Both the position numbers and the translations under genes were made by a program. DNA of 64,000 bases from an uncultured Marinobacter sp. (GTDB lineage Bacteria > Pseudomonadota > Gammaproteobacteria > Pseudomonadales > Oleiphilaceae). This document shows positions 36,756 through 45,687 of this stretch, piece after piece. Each line of letters begins with the position of its first letter. Within the stretch, counting starts at the first letter, position 1. The notes under the pieces were generated by a model. The model saw only the letters and a program-made list of their open reading frames with translations, did not search any database and had not been told where the DNA came from. The stretch is from contig NZ_CANLBK010000001.1 of NCBI RefSeq assembly GCF_947488835.1, forward strand, positions 434,001 to 498,000. The letters run 5' to 3'.

Positions 36756-36784
36756 ATTGTATAAGGCCATGGGCGATAACGCAA
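36756..36784 (-). promoter_or_regulatory. Sigma-70 promoter of tRNA-Leu
   Basis: On the minus strand TTGCGT (36779-36784), a 17-nt spacer and TACAAT (36756-36761) give a good -35/-10 pair. Transcription should start near 36749, about 20 nt before the tRNA 5' end. A GC-rich stretch (CCGGCCCTC) after the -10 resembles the discriminator of stable-RNA promoters. Confidence 0.65.
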
Positions 36785-36812
36785 TTCAAAACGCCCTCAG
36801 TCAGCTTTTCCC

Positions 36813-37451
36813 TCAGGCTACTGGCTTTCGGGCCATCCCTTTGTAGATATACCCGGCTATCTTCGGTGATTTCGGAATGTAGAGATTTTCCAGTTCCTCA
36901 AGCTCAAACCCGGCATGGCGAATCAGGTCTGCGATATGGCGATTCAGGTGGCAGCCACCCGCCAGTTTTTTCCAGCTTGGGTTGATACGATTTTGCCATT
37001 TACGGGTGCTGTCATCGGGAGACTCCCCATGCTCCAGAAACAGGAGTTCCCCACCGGGCTTTAACACGCGTTTCATTTGCAGCAGCGCCGCGTTCCAGTC
37101 GGGAATGGTGCACAGGGTGAAGGTAAGCAAAACGGTATCCACGCTGTTATCTTGTAGCGGTATTTGCTCCCCCGGCAGGCCCAACCATTCCACATGAATG
37201 GGCGCGCGCTCCAGATTTGGCTGTGCTTTGCGGCGCATGCCTTCCGAAGGCTCCAGGCCGTAAACCATCTCCACGGTATCCGGGTTGTAAAATTGCAGGT
37301 TAATACCCGATCCCATGCCTACTTCCAGCACCCGCCCTTTTGCTCGCGGCACAATCTGGCTACGCAGTTTCATCACCTGGCCTAAAGAGCAGGCTTTGTC
37401 GATAATATGCGGCAGGATGCGTTCTTCGTAAAAGCTCATGCTTTTCACCAT
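36813..37451 (-). CDS. Class I SAM-dependent methyltransferase
   Basis: A 212-residue methyltransferase. Motif I is VLEVGMGSGINLQFY (about 42-56), the acidic residue after strand 2 is in YGLEPSEGM, motif II DNSVDTVLLTFTLCTIPDW and motif III LKPGGELLFLEHGESPD. This phosphatidylethanolamine N-methyltransferase-like/UbiE-like pattern is common near membrane-lipid genes, but the substrate is unknown. ATG 37439, four codons in, is an alternative start. It is divergent from the oxidase operon. Confidence 0.86.
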   Translation of the reverse strand: MVKSMSFYEERILPHIIDKACSLGQVMKLRSQIVPRAKGRVLEVGMGSGINLQFYNPDTVEMVYGLEPSEGMRRKAQPNLERAPIHVEWLGLPGEQIPLQDNSVDTVLLTFTLCTIPDWNAALLQMKRVLKPGGELLFLEHGESPDDSTRKWQNRINPSWKKLAGGCHLNRHIADLIRHAGFELEELENLYIPKSPKIAGYIYKGMARKPVA

Positions 37452-37623
37452 ACTTGTTTTTAATCAACGGGTGCGACAATCTGCCCTATCGGTTTAGCAG
37501 CCATATCCAGTAGCATGCTCTCTAACTGCCGGTAAAAACAATATTACAATTCAGGCTGTGGCAGCTGTGGAGTGAGTGCGCTGTGCTCGCTTATTGTGAC
37601 GTTAACCTTTACCGGGGGTTCCT

Positions 37624-39051
37624 ATGGAACTAGATCCTCTCATCCTATCGCGAATCCAGTTCGCTTTTGTCGTGTCATTTCACGCCATTTTTCCGGTGTT
37701 CACCATCGGTCTTGCTTCCTACATTGCGGTTCTTGAAGGGCTTGGTTACAAAACCAAGAACCCGGTATGGCTGAAGCTGTCTTCGTTCTGGACCACGGTG
37801 TTTGCGGTGGTCTTCGGAATGGGTGTGGTGTCCGGGATTGTTATGTCGTTCCAGTTTGGTACCAACTGGAGCAATTTCTCCCAGGCGTCTGCCAACTTCC
37901 TTGGGCCCATGCTCAGTTATGAAGTTATTACGGCCTTCTTCCTTGAAGCGGCGTTTCTTGGGGTGTTGCTCTTCGGGCGCGATCGTGTGCCACCTGGTGC
38001 GCATCTATTTGCCGCAATCATGGTCGCCACGGGCACGTTCATATCGTCGTTCTGGATTCTGTCGGCTAACAGCTGGATGCAAACACCTGCCGGAACCGAA
38101 CTGCGAGATGGCATTTTCTACGTTACTTCCTGGAGTGAGGCGATTTTTAACCCCTCCTTCCAGTTCCGCTTTGCCCATAAGGTTATCGCTTCGTTCCTGA
38201 CGGGCGGCTTCGTTGTTGCTGGTGTCAGTGCATGGTATCTGCTGAAAGGCCGTGAGGTGGAAGCAAACCGCAAAGCGCTTTCCATGTGCCTTTGGTTACT
38301 GTTGATTCTTGCACCAGCACAGTTGGTAGTTGGCGATTTCCACGGGTTGAATACCCTTGAGCACCAGCCAACAAAAGTGGCGGCAATGGAAGGCAACTGG
38401 GAAACCTCCCGCAACGTTCCGCTGTTGTTGTTCGCAATTCCTGACCAGGAAAACCAGACCAACCATTTCGAAATTGGCGTGCCCGGGCTTGCCAGCCTGA
38501 TTCTTACCCACGATTGGGACGGTGAAATTCCTGGCCTTAAAGACGTTCCGGTAGCGGAGCAGCCGCCGGTTGCCATCGTATTCTGGTCGTTCCGGATTAT
38601 GGTTGGGCTGGGAATGCTGATGATTCTTTTCGCCCTTACCGGGCTTGTTCTGCGCTCCGGCGGCCGCTATTGGCGCTCATCCTGGTTCCTTCAGGGTATG
38701 CGGTTTATGAGTGTTACGCCGTTTATTGCTGTTCTCACGGGCTGGTTTGTAACCGAGTTTGGGCGGGCTCCATGGCTGGTCTATGGAATGATGACTCAGG
38801 CTGAGTCCGTCACTCCTTCCCTCACCGGTGGTATGGCACTGTTTACGTTGATTGGTTACGTGGTTGTGTATGCCCTGGTGTTCACGGCCGGCGTGTATTA
38901 CCTCATGCGGGTTCTGTACGAGGGCATGGAGAGCAGTCAGCACGAGCCAGACATTCAATCTGAGCGCCCCAAACGGCCTATGTCTGCTGCGCACACGTCG
39001 TTTGAGCTCCATGACTCCAAAGAACAGCCGACCAAACAGGGAGGACACTGA
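37624..39051 (+). CDS. cioA: Cytochrome bd-type ubiquinol oxidase subunit I (short Q-loop, CIO type)
   Basis: A 475-residue heme-bearing subunit that oxidises ubiquinol and reduces O2 to water. The first helix carries RIQFAFVVSFHAIFPVF with the axial His near residue 19; SYEVITAFFLEAAFLG holds the conserved Glu pair near 99/107. GDFHGLNTLEHQPTKVAAMEGNW is the quinol-site segment. The chain is shorter than E. coli CydA (about 522), and the region after PGLASLILTHDWDG is compact, marking the short Q-loop, cyanide-insensitive group. GGGGG precedes the ATG. It leads a four-gene operon. Confidence 0.93.
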   Translation: MELDPLILSRIQFAFVVSFHAIFPVFTIGLASYIAVLEGLGYKTKNPVWLKLSSFWTTVFAVVFGMGVVSGIVMSFQFGTNWSNFSQASANFLGPMLSYEVITAFFLEAAFLGVLLFGRDRVPPGAHLFAAIMVATGTFISSFWILSANSWMQTPAGTELRDGIFYVTSWSEAIFNPSFQFRFAHKVIASFLTGGFVVAGVSAWYLLKGREVEANRKALSMCLWLLLILAPAQLVVGDFHGLNTLEHQPTKVAAMEGNWETSRNVPLLLFAIPDQENQTNHFEIGVPGLASLILTHDWDGEIPGLKDVPVAEQPPVAIVFWSFRIMVGLGMLMILFALTGLVLRSGGRYWRSSWFLQGMRFMSVTPFIAVLTGWFVTEFGRAPWLVYGMMTQAESVTPSLTGGMALFTLIGYVVVYALVFTAGVYYLMRVLYEGMESSQHEPDIQSERPKRPMSAAHTSFELHDSKEQPTKQGGH

Positions 39052-39053
39052 TT

Positions 39054-40055
39054 ATGGAACTGCTTGATTTGGCACTCGTATGGGCATTCATCATCGGTTT
39101 TGGTGTGATCATGTACGTGTTGATGGACGGCTTCGATCTGGGCGTGGGAATACTCTTTCCCTTCGCCCCGACAGAGCAGGATCGCGACGTGATGATGAAC
39201 TCGGTTGCTCCAGTATGGGATGGCAACGAAACCTGGCTAGTGCTCGGCGGTGCCGGCTTGCTGGGCGCATTCCCGTTGGTTTACAGCATATTGCTGCCGG
39301 CATTATACATTGGTGTGTTCCTGATGCTGGCCGGCCTGATTTTCAGGGGCATTGCCTTTGAGTTCCGCTTCAAAGCGCGCACCTCCCGTTATCTGTGGAA
39401 CTGGGCCTTTGCCGGTGGCTCAACTGTGGCTGCATTCGCTCAAGGCGTTGTTGTCGGCACCTACATTCAGGGCTACGAAACCGCCAATGGCGTGTTCATT
39501 GGCGATGCGTTTGACTGGCTGACCCCATTCACCGTACTGACTGGCCTTGGCCTACTCGCAGGCTATGCGCTATTGGGCTCCACATGGTTGATTATGAAAA
39601 CCGAGGGCCGTTTACAGGAGTGGGCGTATAAAATCACCTTACCTCTTTTAGCTGCTGTACTTGTGGTGTTTGGCATTATCAGTGTGTGGACACCGTTTAT
39701 TGACGATATGGTTCGCGACCGCTGGTTCAGTAACTTGACCATTATCTGGGTTCTGCCTGCACTCACCTTGCTGTGCGCGTTCCAGATTTTCCGGTCGGTT
39801 CGCAACCGGTTTGAAGGCATGCCGTTTGTTGCCACTATGGGGCTGTTCATAACGGCTTATCTGGGACTGATTGTCAGCCGCTGGCCCTACCTGGTTCCAC
39901 CCAACTACACCCTGTGGGATGCAGCCTCGGCTTACGATTCGCAGCTTTTCCTGTTGATCGGCTTGCTGATAGTCATTCCGTTTGTGCTGACCTACACGGC
40001 GTGGACCTATTGGGTATTCCGCGGCAAGGTACGTGCTGGAGAGGGTTACCACTAA
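39054..40055 (+). CDS. cioB: Cytochrome bd-type ubiquinol oxidase subunit II
   Basis: A 333-residue integral membrane partner of subunit I. The opening VLMDGFDLGVGILFPF and the block [21 protein letters not shown] are hallmarks of CydB/CioB. About eight hydrophobic segments follow. It starts 2 bp after the cioA stop and ends directly at the GTG of cydD. Together with subunit I it forms the terminal oxidase in the inner membrane. Confidence 0.95.
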   Translation: MELLDLALVWAFIIGFGVIMYVLMDGFDLGVGILFPFAPTEQDRDVMMNSVAPVWDGNETWLVLGGAGLLGAFPLVYSILLPALYIGVFLMLAGLIFRGIAFEFRFKARTSRYLWNWAFAGGSTVAAFAQGVVVGTYIQGYETANGVFIGDAFDWLTPFTVLTGLGLLAGYALLGSTWLIMKTEGRLQEWAYKITLPLLAAVLVVFGIISVWTPFIDDMVRDRWFSNLTIIWVLPALTLLCAFQIFRSVRNRFEGMPFVATMGLFITAYLGLIVSRWPYLVPPNYTLWDAASAYDSQLFLLIGLLIVIPFVLTYTAWTYWVFRGKVRAGEGYH

Positions 40056-41771
40056 GTGAGCGAAACAGCTCTCGACCAGCGTGTCGTTCGGCGCTGGCTT
40101 TCAGGGCTTACACGCGGCAACCGGCGCTGGATTCAGGGCACGGTTGCCGCAGGTACCCTGGCCGGCGTCGCAACCATTCTGCAGATGGTTTTTCTGGCGC
40201 GCATTGTTCACCTTGGTGTTATTGAACATGCGCCGGCCTCTGAGCTGACGCCCTATTTCTTCGGCCTTGTTTTGGCCATCGTGTTTCGATCTGTGGCGCA
40301 GGGTTTGCAAACTCATCTTGCGGCTCGATGCAGCGAACAGGTGCGGCGTACTGCAAGGCGCCAGATTCACCAGCACTGGTGCAACGTCGGGCCACTCGAA
40401 TTGGGGCAAACCTCTGCAGGTAGCCTGGCAAGAGAGTGGATTGATCACGTTGATGCCTTGCACGGGTATTTCGCGCGTTTTCTTCCCCAGATGACGCTTT
40501 CCCTGATCGTTCCGCTGTTGATTCTGGTGCTGGTGTTTTATCTCGACTGGCTCGCCGGTATCTTTCTGCTTCTGTCAGCTCCTTTGATTCCTTTCTTTAT
40601 GGCACTGGTGGGTATGGGCGCGGAGAAGCTCAACCAGCAGCATTTTGCGACTGTGAGCCGTTTGTCTGGCCAGTTTCTGGATAAGGTTCGAGGCATCACC
40701 ACTCTGCAGCTGTTCGGGCAAACCGAGAGCGCTGCAGAAGTGATTCAGCAGCGTTCGGATCAGTACCGCAGAATCACTCTGAAAACCCTGCGCGTAGCGT
40801 TTTTATCCTCAGCGGTTCTGGAATTCTTCGCCTCCGTCGCAATCGCCGTCATCGCCATCTACATCGGCTTTGGCCTTCTGGGTTACATAACCTATGGGCC
40901 ATCTTCGGATTTAACGCTCTTCTCCGGGCTGTTGATTCTGTTACTGGCGCCGGAGTTCTTTCAGCCGTTGCGCATTCTCTCTCAGCACTACCACGACCGG
41001 GCTGCTGCGCTTGGGGCCGGTGCGGAGATTCTTGCCCGGCTGAACGATGGCGAACCGGCTGCTTCTTTCTCCAATGCGGAAGCAGAGCGTATGGATGCTC
41101 AGCCGACAACCGATGAGCCAGGCACCAACGGCAAAGCAATCGGGTTGAACGCCGTGTCACTGGCTTTTCGCGCTGACCAGAAGGTTCTTAACGATGTCTC
41201 TCTGATGATCGGTGAAGGCGACGTGATTGCCCTTACCGGCCCTTCTGGAGGCGGCAAATCCACGCTTCTGAATCTTCTTGCGGGTTTTTTGGTACCAGAC
41301 AGCGGCGATATTCACCTGTTTGGCATGCCCGCAGGCAGCTTTGCCTTTGGCTGGCTGGGCCAGAGCGGATTTCTTGTGCACGGCACCTGGGCGGATAACC
41401 TTCGGCTGACCAGCCCGGATGCGTCTGACGTAGCGATCGAAACTGCCCTTCGAAACGTTGGCCTTGGTCCTTTGCTGGACAGCCGGAAAGACGGTATTTT
41501 CAGTCAAGTAACAGAAGACGGCCAGGGGTTATCCGGCGGCCAGGCCCGACGCCTGAGCCTGGCCCGAATATTTGTAGCGGATTACGATGTCATTCTCCTG
41601 GATGAGCCAACTGCCGGCCTCGACAGCGACAGTGAGATGTATGTTCTTGAAGCGCTTCACAAGCTTGCTCTGGCCGGCAAGACACTGATCTTTTCCACCC
41701 ATCATCAGGCGCTGCTGGCTCTCGCCAATCGTGTGTTGTTGGTTTCTGGCGGGGAGGTTAACGATGTCTGA
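40056..41771 (+). CDS. cydD: Thiol-reductant ABC exporter subunit CydD
   Basis: A 571-residue half-transporter with an N-terminal ABC membrane domain (about 20-320) and a C-terminal ATPase domain. Walker A is TGPSGGGKST, the signature LSGGQARR and Walker B VILLDEPTAGLD. With CydC it exports cysteine/glutathione to the periplasm, which is needed to assemble cytochrome bd. GTG 40056 follows the cioB stop with no gap. Location in the oxidase operon supports the name over other ABC exporters. Confidence 0.93.
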   Translation: MSETALDQRVVRRWLSGLTRGNRRWIQGTVAAGTLAGVATILQMVFLARIVHLGVIEHAPASELTPYFFGLVLAIVFRSVAQGLQTHLAARCSEQVRRTARRQIHQHWCNVGPLELGQTSAGSLAREWIDHVDALHGYFARFLPQMTLSLIVPLLILVLVFYLDWLAGIFLLLSAPLIPFFMALVGMGAEKLNQQHFATVSRLSGQFLDKVRGITTLQLFGQTESAAEVIQQRSDQYRRITLKTLRVAFLSSAVLEFFASVAIAVIAIYIGFGLLGYITYGPSSDLTLFSGLLILLLAPEFFQPLRILSQHYHDRAAALGAGAEILARLNDGEPAASFSNAEAERMDAQPTTDEPGTNGKAIGLNAVSLAFRADQKVLNDVSLMIGEGDVIALTGPSGGGKSTLLNLLAGFLVPDSGDIHLFGMPAGSFAFGWLGQSGFLVHGTWADNLRLTSPDASDVAIETALRNVGLGPLLDSRKDGIFSQVTEDGQGLSGGQARRLSLARIFVADYDVILLDEPTAGLDSDSEMYVLEALHKLALAGKTLIFSTHHQALLALANRVLLVSGGEVNDV

Positions 41772-43383
41772 CCTCAAGCCATGGCTAACACTAATATACC
41801 AGCGCCCGGGCAGGCTCTTTATCGGTGCCCTTCTGATGTTGGCCGCCCTGCTTTCCGGGCTGGGGCTGCTTGCGCTTTCCGGCTGGTTTATCACTGAAAC
41901 TGCGCTGGTGGGCGTTCTTCTTGCGGCCAGTTTACCGGCCACGATTAATCTGTATGTGCCAGGTGGTGGCATCCGCTTTTTTGCAGTATCCCGCACGGTG
42001 TCCCGCTATGTGGAACGGCTGTATAACCACGATACCGTGCTGCTACTGCTCACAGATATTCGCGTCGCCTTGTTTCGAAAGCTTGCCGCCGCCGGACGAG
42101 GCCAGAGACGCGAACTGACTGGCGCCCAGTGGTTATCGCGGCTTACCAGCGATGTAGATGCTCTCGACACTCTGTACCTGCGCCTGATTGCGCCAACGGC
42201 TCTGGCCGCATTCGTAACGCTCCTGCTCTTTGGGCTGACTTGGATACTGTTTGATGTCAGGATTGCCGCTAGCGTCGCCCTGATACTCGGCATCGCATTT
42301 GCAGTGGCCACAATCGGTGTTTACGCTAGAACAGCCAGGATTGCAGCCCGGCAGAGTGATCAGCAGGAATCTCTTCGTATGGCGGTTGTAGAGCATCTGG
42401 AAGGTTTTGCAGAGCTTACTGCAGCTGGCCGCGTAGGCAAACACGGTGCATGGCTTATGCGCCAGGCGCACCAAACGGCAACGGAGCAGGTAAAAGCGGA
42501 CTCCCGCACCGGCTGGCATCTGGCAGGCTCTAACTTGCTGATTAATCTTTCTGCAGCATTTGCGCTTTGGGCAGGCTTTGAGTTGTTCCGCGCCGGCATG
42601 ATTTCCGGGCCCGTTCTGGTTCTGTTGCCTATTGCCCTGCTCGGCCTGGCTGAGGTCTACAGCATGCTGCCGGAAGCCTTCGGCAAGCTGGGTGCCACGC
42701 AGGCATCTGCTGCTCGCCTGAACCGCGATTGCAGGAGTAATGATTTACAGCAGTTGCCAGAAGAGGCCATTGCGCTACCTGAAGGCACTGCCCTGCTGGC
42801 GAAAGATCTAACCGTAAAGCATCCGGAGCATGCGCCGCTTTTCACGCATTTTGATCTTCAGGTCAAAACCGGCGAGCGAGTGGGCATCCTTGGTCACTCC
42901 GGAAGCGGCAAGTCCTCTCTTGCGGATACGTTCTCCGGGCTTCTGGCTCCTTCACATGGCGCCAGTTCAGGCCTTCCATGTGCGTATCTCACTCAAAAAA
43001 CCGTGTTGTTTGAAGATACGTTGCGGGCAAACCTGTTGCTAGGTGCTCCGGAGACAAGCGATACGCAGCTTTGGCGTGTTCTTGAGATGGTGGACCTTGC
43101 CGAGAGGTTCGGTTCGGAACCGGATCAACTTGATACATGGTTGGGGAGTTCCGGAAGCCGGCTTTCAGGAGGTGAGGCACGTCGCGTTGCGCTCGCCCGA
43201 GTGTTGTTGAGCCCTGCCCCCTTGCTGATATTGGACGAGCCGTTTACCGGGGTTGATGCACCCACGCGAGAAAAGATCACCAAGCAAATGGATGTCTGGC
43301 TGGAAGGACGAACTGTAATCAGCTTGGCACACGGGCCGGATGCCCTTCCGGGCACCGACCGTGTGGTTCAACTGGGAGTTTAA
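41764..43383 (+). CDS. cydC: Thiol-reductant ABC exporter subunit CydC
   Basis: A 539-residue partner of CydD. The membrane domain opens with YQRPGRLFIGALLMLAALLSG and contains LSGWFITETALVG, a CydC marker. The ATPase has Walker A LGHSGSGKSS, signature LSGGEARR and Walker B LILDEPFTG. ATG 41764 has GGGAGG 6 nt upstream and overlaps the end of cydD by 8 bp, so translation is coupled. It closes the operon, 11 bp before the end of the convergent reductase gene. Confidence 0.93.
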   Translation: MSDLKPWLTLIYQRPGRLFIGALLMLAALLSGLGLLALSGWFITETALVGVLLAASLPATINLYVPGGGIRFFAVSRTVSRYVERLYNHDTVLLLLTDIRVALFRKLAAAGRGQRRELTGAQWLSRLTSDVDALDTLYLRLIAPTALAAFVTLLLFGLTWILFDVRIAASVALILGIAFAVATIGVYARTARIAARQSDQQESLRMAVVEHLEGFAELTAAGRVGKHGAWLMRQAHQTATEQVKADSRTGWHLAGSNLLINLSAAFALWAGFELFRAGMISGPVLVLLPIALLGLAEVYSMLPEAFGKLGATQASAARLNRDCRSNDLQQLPEEAIALPEGTALLAKDLTVKHPEHAPLFTHFDLQVKTGERVGILGHSGSGKSSLADTFSGLLAPSHGASSGLPCAYLTQKTVLFEDTLRANLLLGAPETSDTQLWRVLEMVDLAERFGSEPDQLDTWLGSSGSRLSGGEARRVALARVLLSPAPLLILDEPFTGVDAPTREKITKQMDVWLEGRTVISLAHGPDALPGTDRVVQLGV

Positions 43384-43393
43384 GCCCTCGTTT

Positions 43394-44635
43394 TTACCGC
43401 GTTTCCAATACCTCGAACGTCAGCCCCGCTTTACTGGTCAAACGGCCCAGCAGCTTATCGCTGAGTATCGATGCAGGGGTCCAGAAACCGCCCGGCTTAT
43501 CTGCAGGAATATCGAATGCCAGGCACATGCCGGCTTCACCCAGCATTTTACCGGTAGAGCCGTAGCCTGGGTCGGCATCACCGGTCACCTTCGTGATCAT
43601 GGTTTTGCCATCCTGAGTACGCCCCACGAAACGAATATCATAAAACCCGGCCTTTTGTGCTTCGGGGCTGGGGCCTTCGCCAGGCTGGGGTACAAACTTT
43701 TCGACCACCCATCGGGTTGGCTTGATTGCAGAGGCGGTCAGGAAGCTCACCAGTGCTGCGGTAACACCGTAAGCTGTGAGACGCCCCTTAGTACCCGCAC
43801 CCGTCATTATGGCTTCATCGTAGGTGAATTCCTTGCCGTAACGAGCATCTTGCAGTGCGTTAGAGCGGTGTACTATGCGGGTATTTATTGCACCCATCAC
43901 GAACGGTGCCAACCAGGTATTGAAGGTTTTATCGAACTCTGCACCTTTCAGGCTCGGCTGGCGTGCTTTTGAGCGATGCCCTTCTGGGCTGATCGAAAAG
44001 GGGTTTGCCAGCTCTTTACGCAGTTTCGGGTCAACAGCCACTTCTTTGGCGATGTTGATCATGGAAGCGACGGTACCGCCTGAGATACCACCCTTAGCTA
44101 CCTTCACGCGCATGCGTACATCCTGACATGCTTCACCAAAGGTTTTCTCCGCCTGTTGTTGCAGGAACCAAACGCCCATATCGGATGGGATGGAATCAAA
44201 CCCGCAGCAATGCACAATGCGCGCGCCAGATGCCCTTGCCTGATCTTCATATCGGTCAACCATCCGGCGAATCCACTGAACTTCACCCGTCAGATCGCAG
44301 TAATCGGTGCCGGTCTCTACGCAGGCTTTTATCAAGGGCTCACCAAATAAGGCGTATGGGCCAACGGTAGAGATAATCACCCGGGTTTGCTCACACATGG
44401 CCTTCAAGGCTGCGTCGTCGGTGGAGTCTGCAAGTATCACCGGAAGTTCAGCGGCACCAGCACCCAAACCTGATTTGAGGGTATCAAGCTTGGATTCTGA
44501 GCGACCGGCAATGGCCCATTTAACCTCGCCAGCAACGCCATAGGAGTCATACAGATATTGCGTGAGTATCTGGCCAACAAAGCTGGTCGCACCGAACACA
44601 ACCAGGTCGTATGTGGTTTCTGCTGATTTGGTCAT
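43394..44635 (-). CDS. Saccharopine dehydrogenase family / trans-acting enoyl reductase-like protein
   Basis: A 413-residue Rossmann-fold protein. The cofactor loop is VVFGATSFVGQILTQYL (about 12-28). VISTVGPYALFGEPLIKACVETGTDYCDLTGE is a strong signature for the group that includes mycobacterial trans-acting enoyl reductase. HCCGFDSIPSDMG follows. A hydrophobic stretch (AYGVTAALVSFLTAS) could touch the membrane. The role in Gram-negative bacteria is not established; a lipid reductase is the usual guess. Confidence 0.87.
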   Translation of the reverse strand: MTKSAETTYDLVVFGATSFVGQILTQYLYDSYGVAGEVKWAIAGRSESKLDTLKSGLGAGAAELPVILADSTDDAALKAMCEQTRVIISTVGPYALFGEPLIKACVETGTDYCDLTGEVQWIRRMVDRYEDQARASGARIVHCCGFDSIPSDMGVWFLQQQAEKTFGEACQDVRMRVKVAKGGISGGTVASMINIAKEVAVDPKLRKELANPFSISPEGHRSKARQPSLKGAEFDKTFNTWLAPFVMGAINTRIVHRSNALQDARYGKEFTYDEAIMTGAGTKGRLTAYGVTAALVSFLTASAIKPTRWVVEKFVPQPGEGPSPEAQKAGFYDIRFVGRTQDGKTMITKVTGDADPGYGSTGKMLGEAGMCLAFDIPADKPGGFWTPASILSDKLLGRLTSKAGLTFEVLETR

Positions 44636-44843
44636 TGCCTGTCCTTTTTCTGAAGTTTTTTGCTGAAGTTTTATGTATTTTCAAGGCTATTTACAGCGAG
44701 TTTCAATAGTTGGATCTTAACAGCTTTGGGCTACTGTTCTAACTTCGCAGGAAGCGCTTTGGCGACGTCGTCACGGCCAATCGCACGGCTCGGTCTATAG
44801 GGCACACTGCTGAACATAATAGATACACCCTTGGAGTCTCGAA

Positions 44844-45185
44844 TTGGCTAACTTCCTCCTGATACTTTGTTTGATTCTCACTATATTCAGTGGTGTTCTT
44901 TGCTGGCAATTTATGGAACAGCGAAAAATTCTGGCCCGTCTGATAGCCGAGACTTCGGGAAGCAACGCATCGGCTAATCTTGAGGAAGAGCCGGATTTGA
45001 TCCTGACGCTTAAAGTACTCAATCCGATTGCGGTGGCAAAACGTGAGTCACGTTCTGCGCGGGTACTCGCCGATAAACTCCCTGTTATGGTACGCAAAAT
45101 GGTTTACCAGGGTGTTATGAAGGAACTGGAGCAAGAGATGATGGAGCGTGAAATCGAGGTGGAGCTGAATATTGAATACCGCTAG
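44844..45185 (+). CDS. Hypothetical membrane-anchored protein (first of an orphan pair)
   Basis: A 113-residue protein not recognised. One N-terminal membrane helix (FLLILCLILTIFSGVLCW) is followed by a mostly charged cytoplasmic or periplasmic part with a helical repeat of Glu and Met (MKELEQEMMEREIEVELNIEYR). TTG 44844 has GGAG 9 nt upstream; no better start is visible. The stop is 12 bp before the next gene, which shares the same single-helix layout, so they likely act together. Confidence 0.6.
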   Translation: MANFLLILCLILTIFSGVLCWQFMEQRKILARLIAETSGSNASANLEEEPDLILTLKVLNPIAVAKRESRSARVLADKLPVMVRKMVYQGVMKELEQEMMEREIEVELNIEYR

Positions 45186-45197
45186 GAGTATCGCATA

Positions 45198-45674
45198 GTG
45201 ACTGCCAAGCTAGCCCTGGCATTGCTTCTATTGATCATTGCCTCAGGTGCTCTTGGCTATGGATTCGTGCAAGCCAGGCGTTCCAGAGTTCTCATGCGCA
45301 AGTTGAATTCATACAGCATTGCCGTCAACAGTGCCGTTCAAAAACGCCGCCTCGATCTCTATGAGGTACGTAACCGGGCAAAACTATTGGAAAACACAGT
45401 ATCTGGTGGTACGAGTGCCGTGGAAAAGGTGCACAAAGCGATCGCCAACACTACTTTTGGCCTGGTTGAGCGCCTCTCAAAAGACAACGAAACCCGCGAA
45501 AATGCTCTGAAAGCCCGAAAAACCCACGATCAGACCAGCAAGCAGGTTTATCATGCGGTCCGCACTACGAACAAGGCCATTCATTTACTTGCCGACTCCC
45601 TTTTTATCACTAAAGCTGAGAAGCGGGTGATGTTAAAAAGGAATACTCCTGAGCAGAAAAAGAGCGACCAATAG
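45198..45674 (+). CDS. Hypothetical membrane-anchored coiled-coil protein (second of an orphan pair)
   Basis: A 158-residue protein not recognised. The N-terminal helix (LALALLLLIIASGALGYGFV, 4-23) anchors it; the rest is rich in Lys, Arg and Glu with long predicted helices (LDLYEVRNRAKLLENTV and KTHDQTSKQVYHAVRTTNKAIH). GTG 45198 has TAGGAG about 10 nt upstream. It follows a similarly built small protein by 12 bp. The pair might form a membrane complex; no known domain is evident. Confidence 0.6.
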   Translation: MTAKLALALLLLIIASGALGYGFVQARRSRVLMRKLNSYSIAVNSAVQKRRLDLYEVRNRAKLLENTVSGGTSAVEKVHKAIANTTFGLVERLSKDNETRENALKARKTHDQTSKQVYHAVRTTNKAIHLLADSLFITKAEKRVMLKRNTPEQKKSDQ

Positions 45675-45687
45675 GGCGCAAGGCAGA

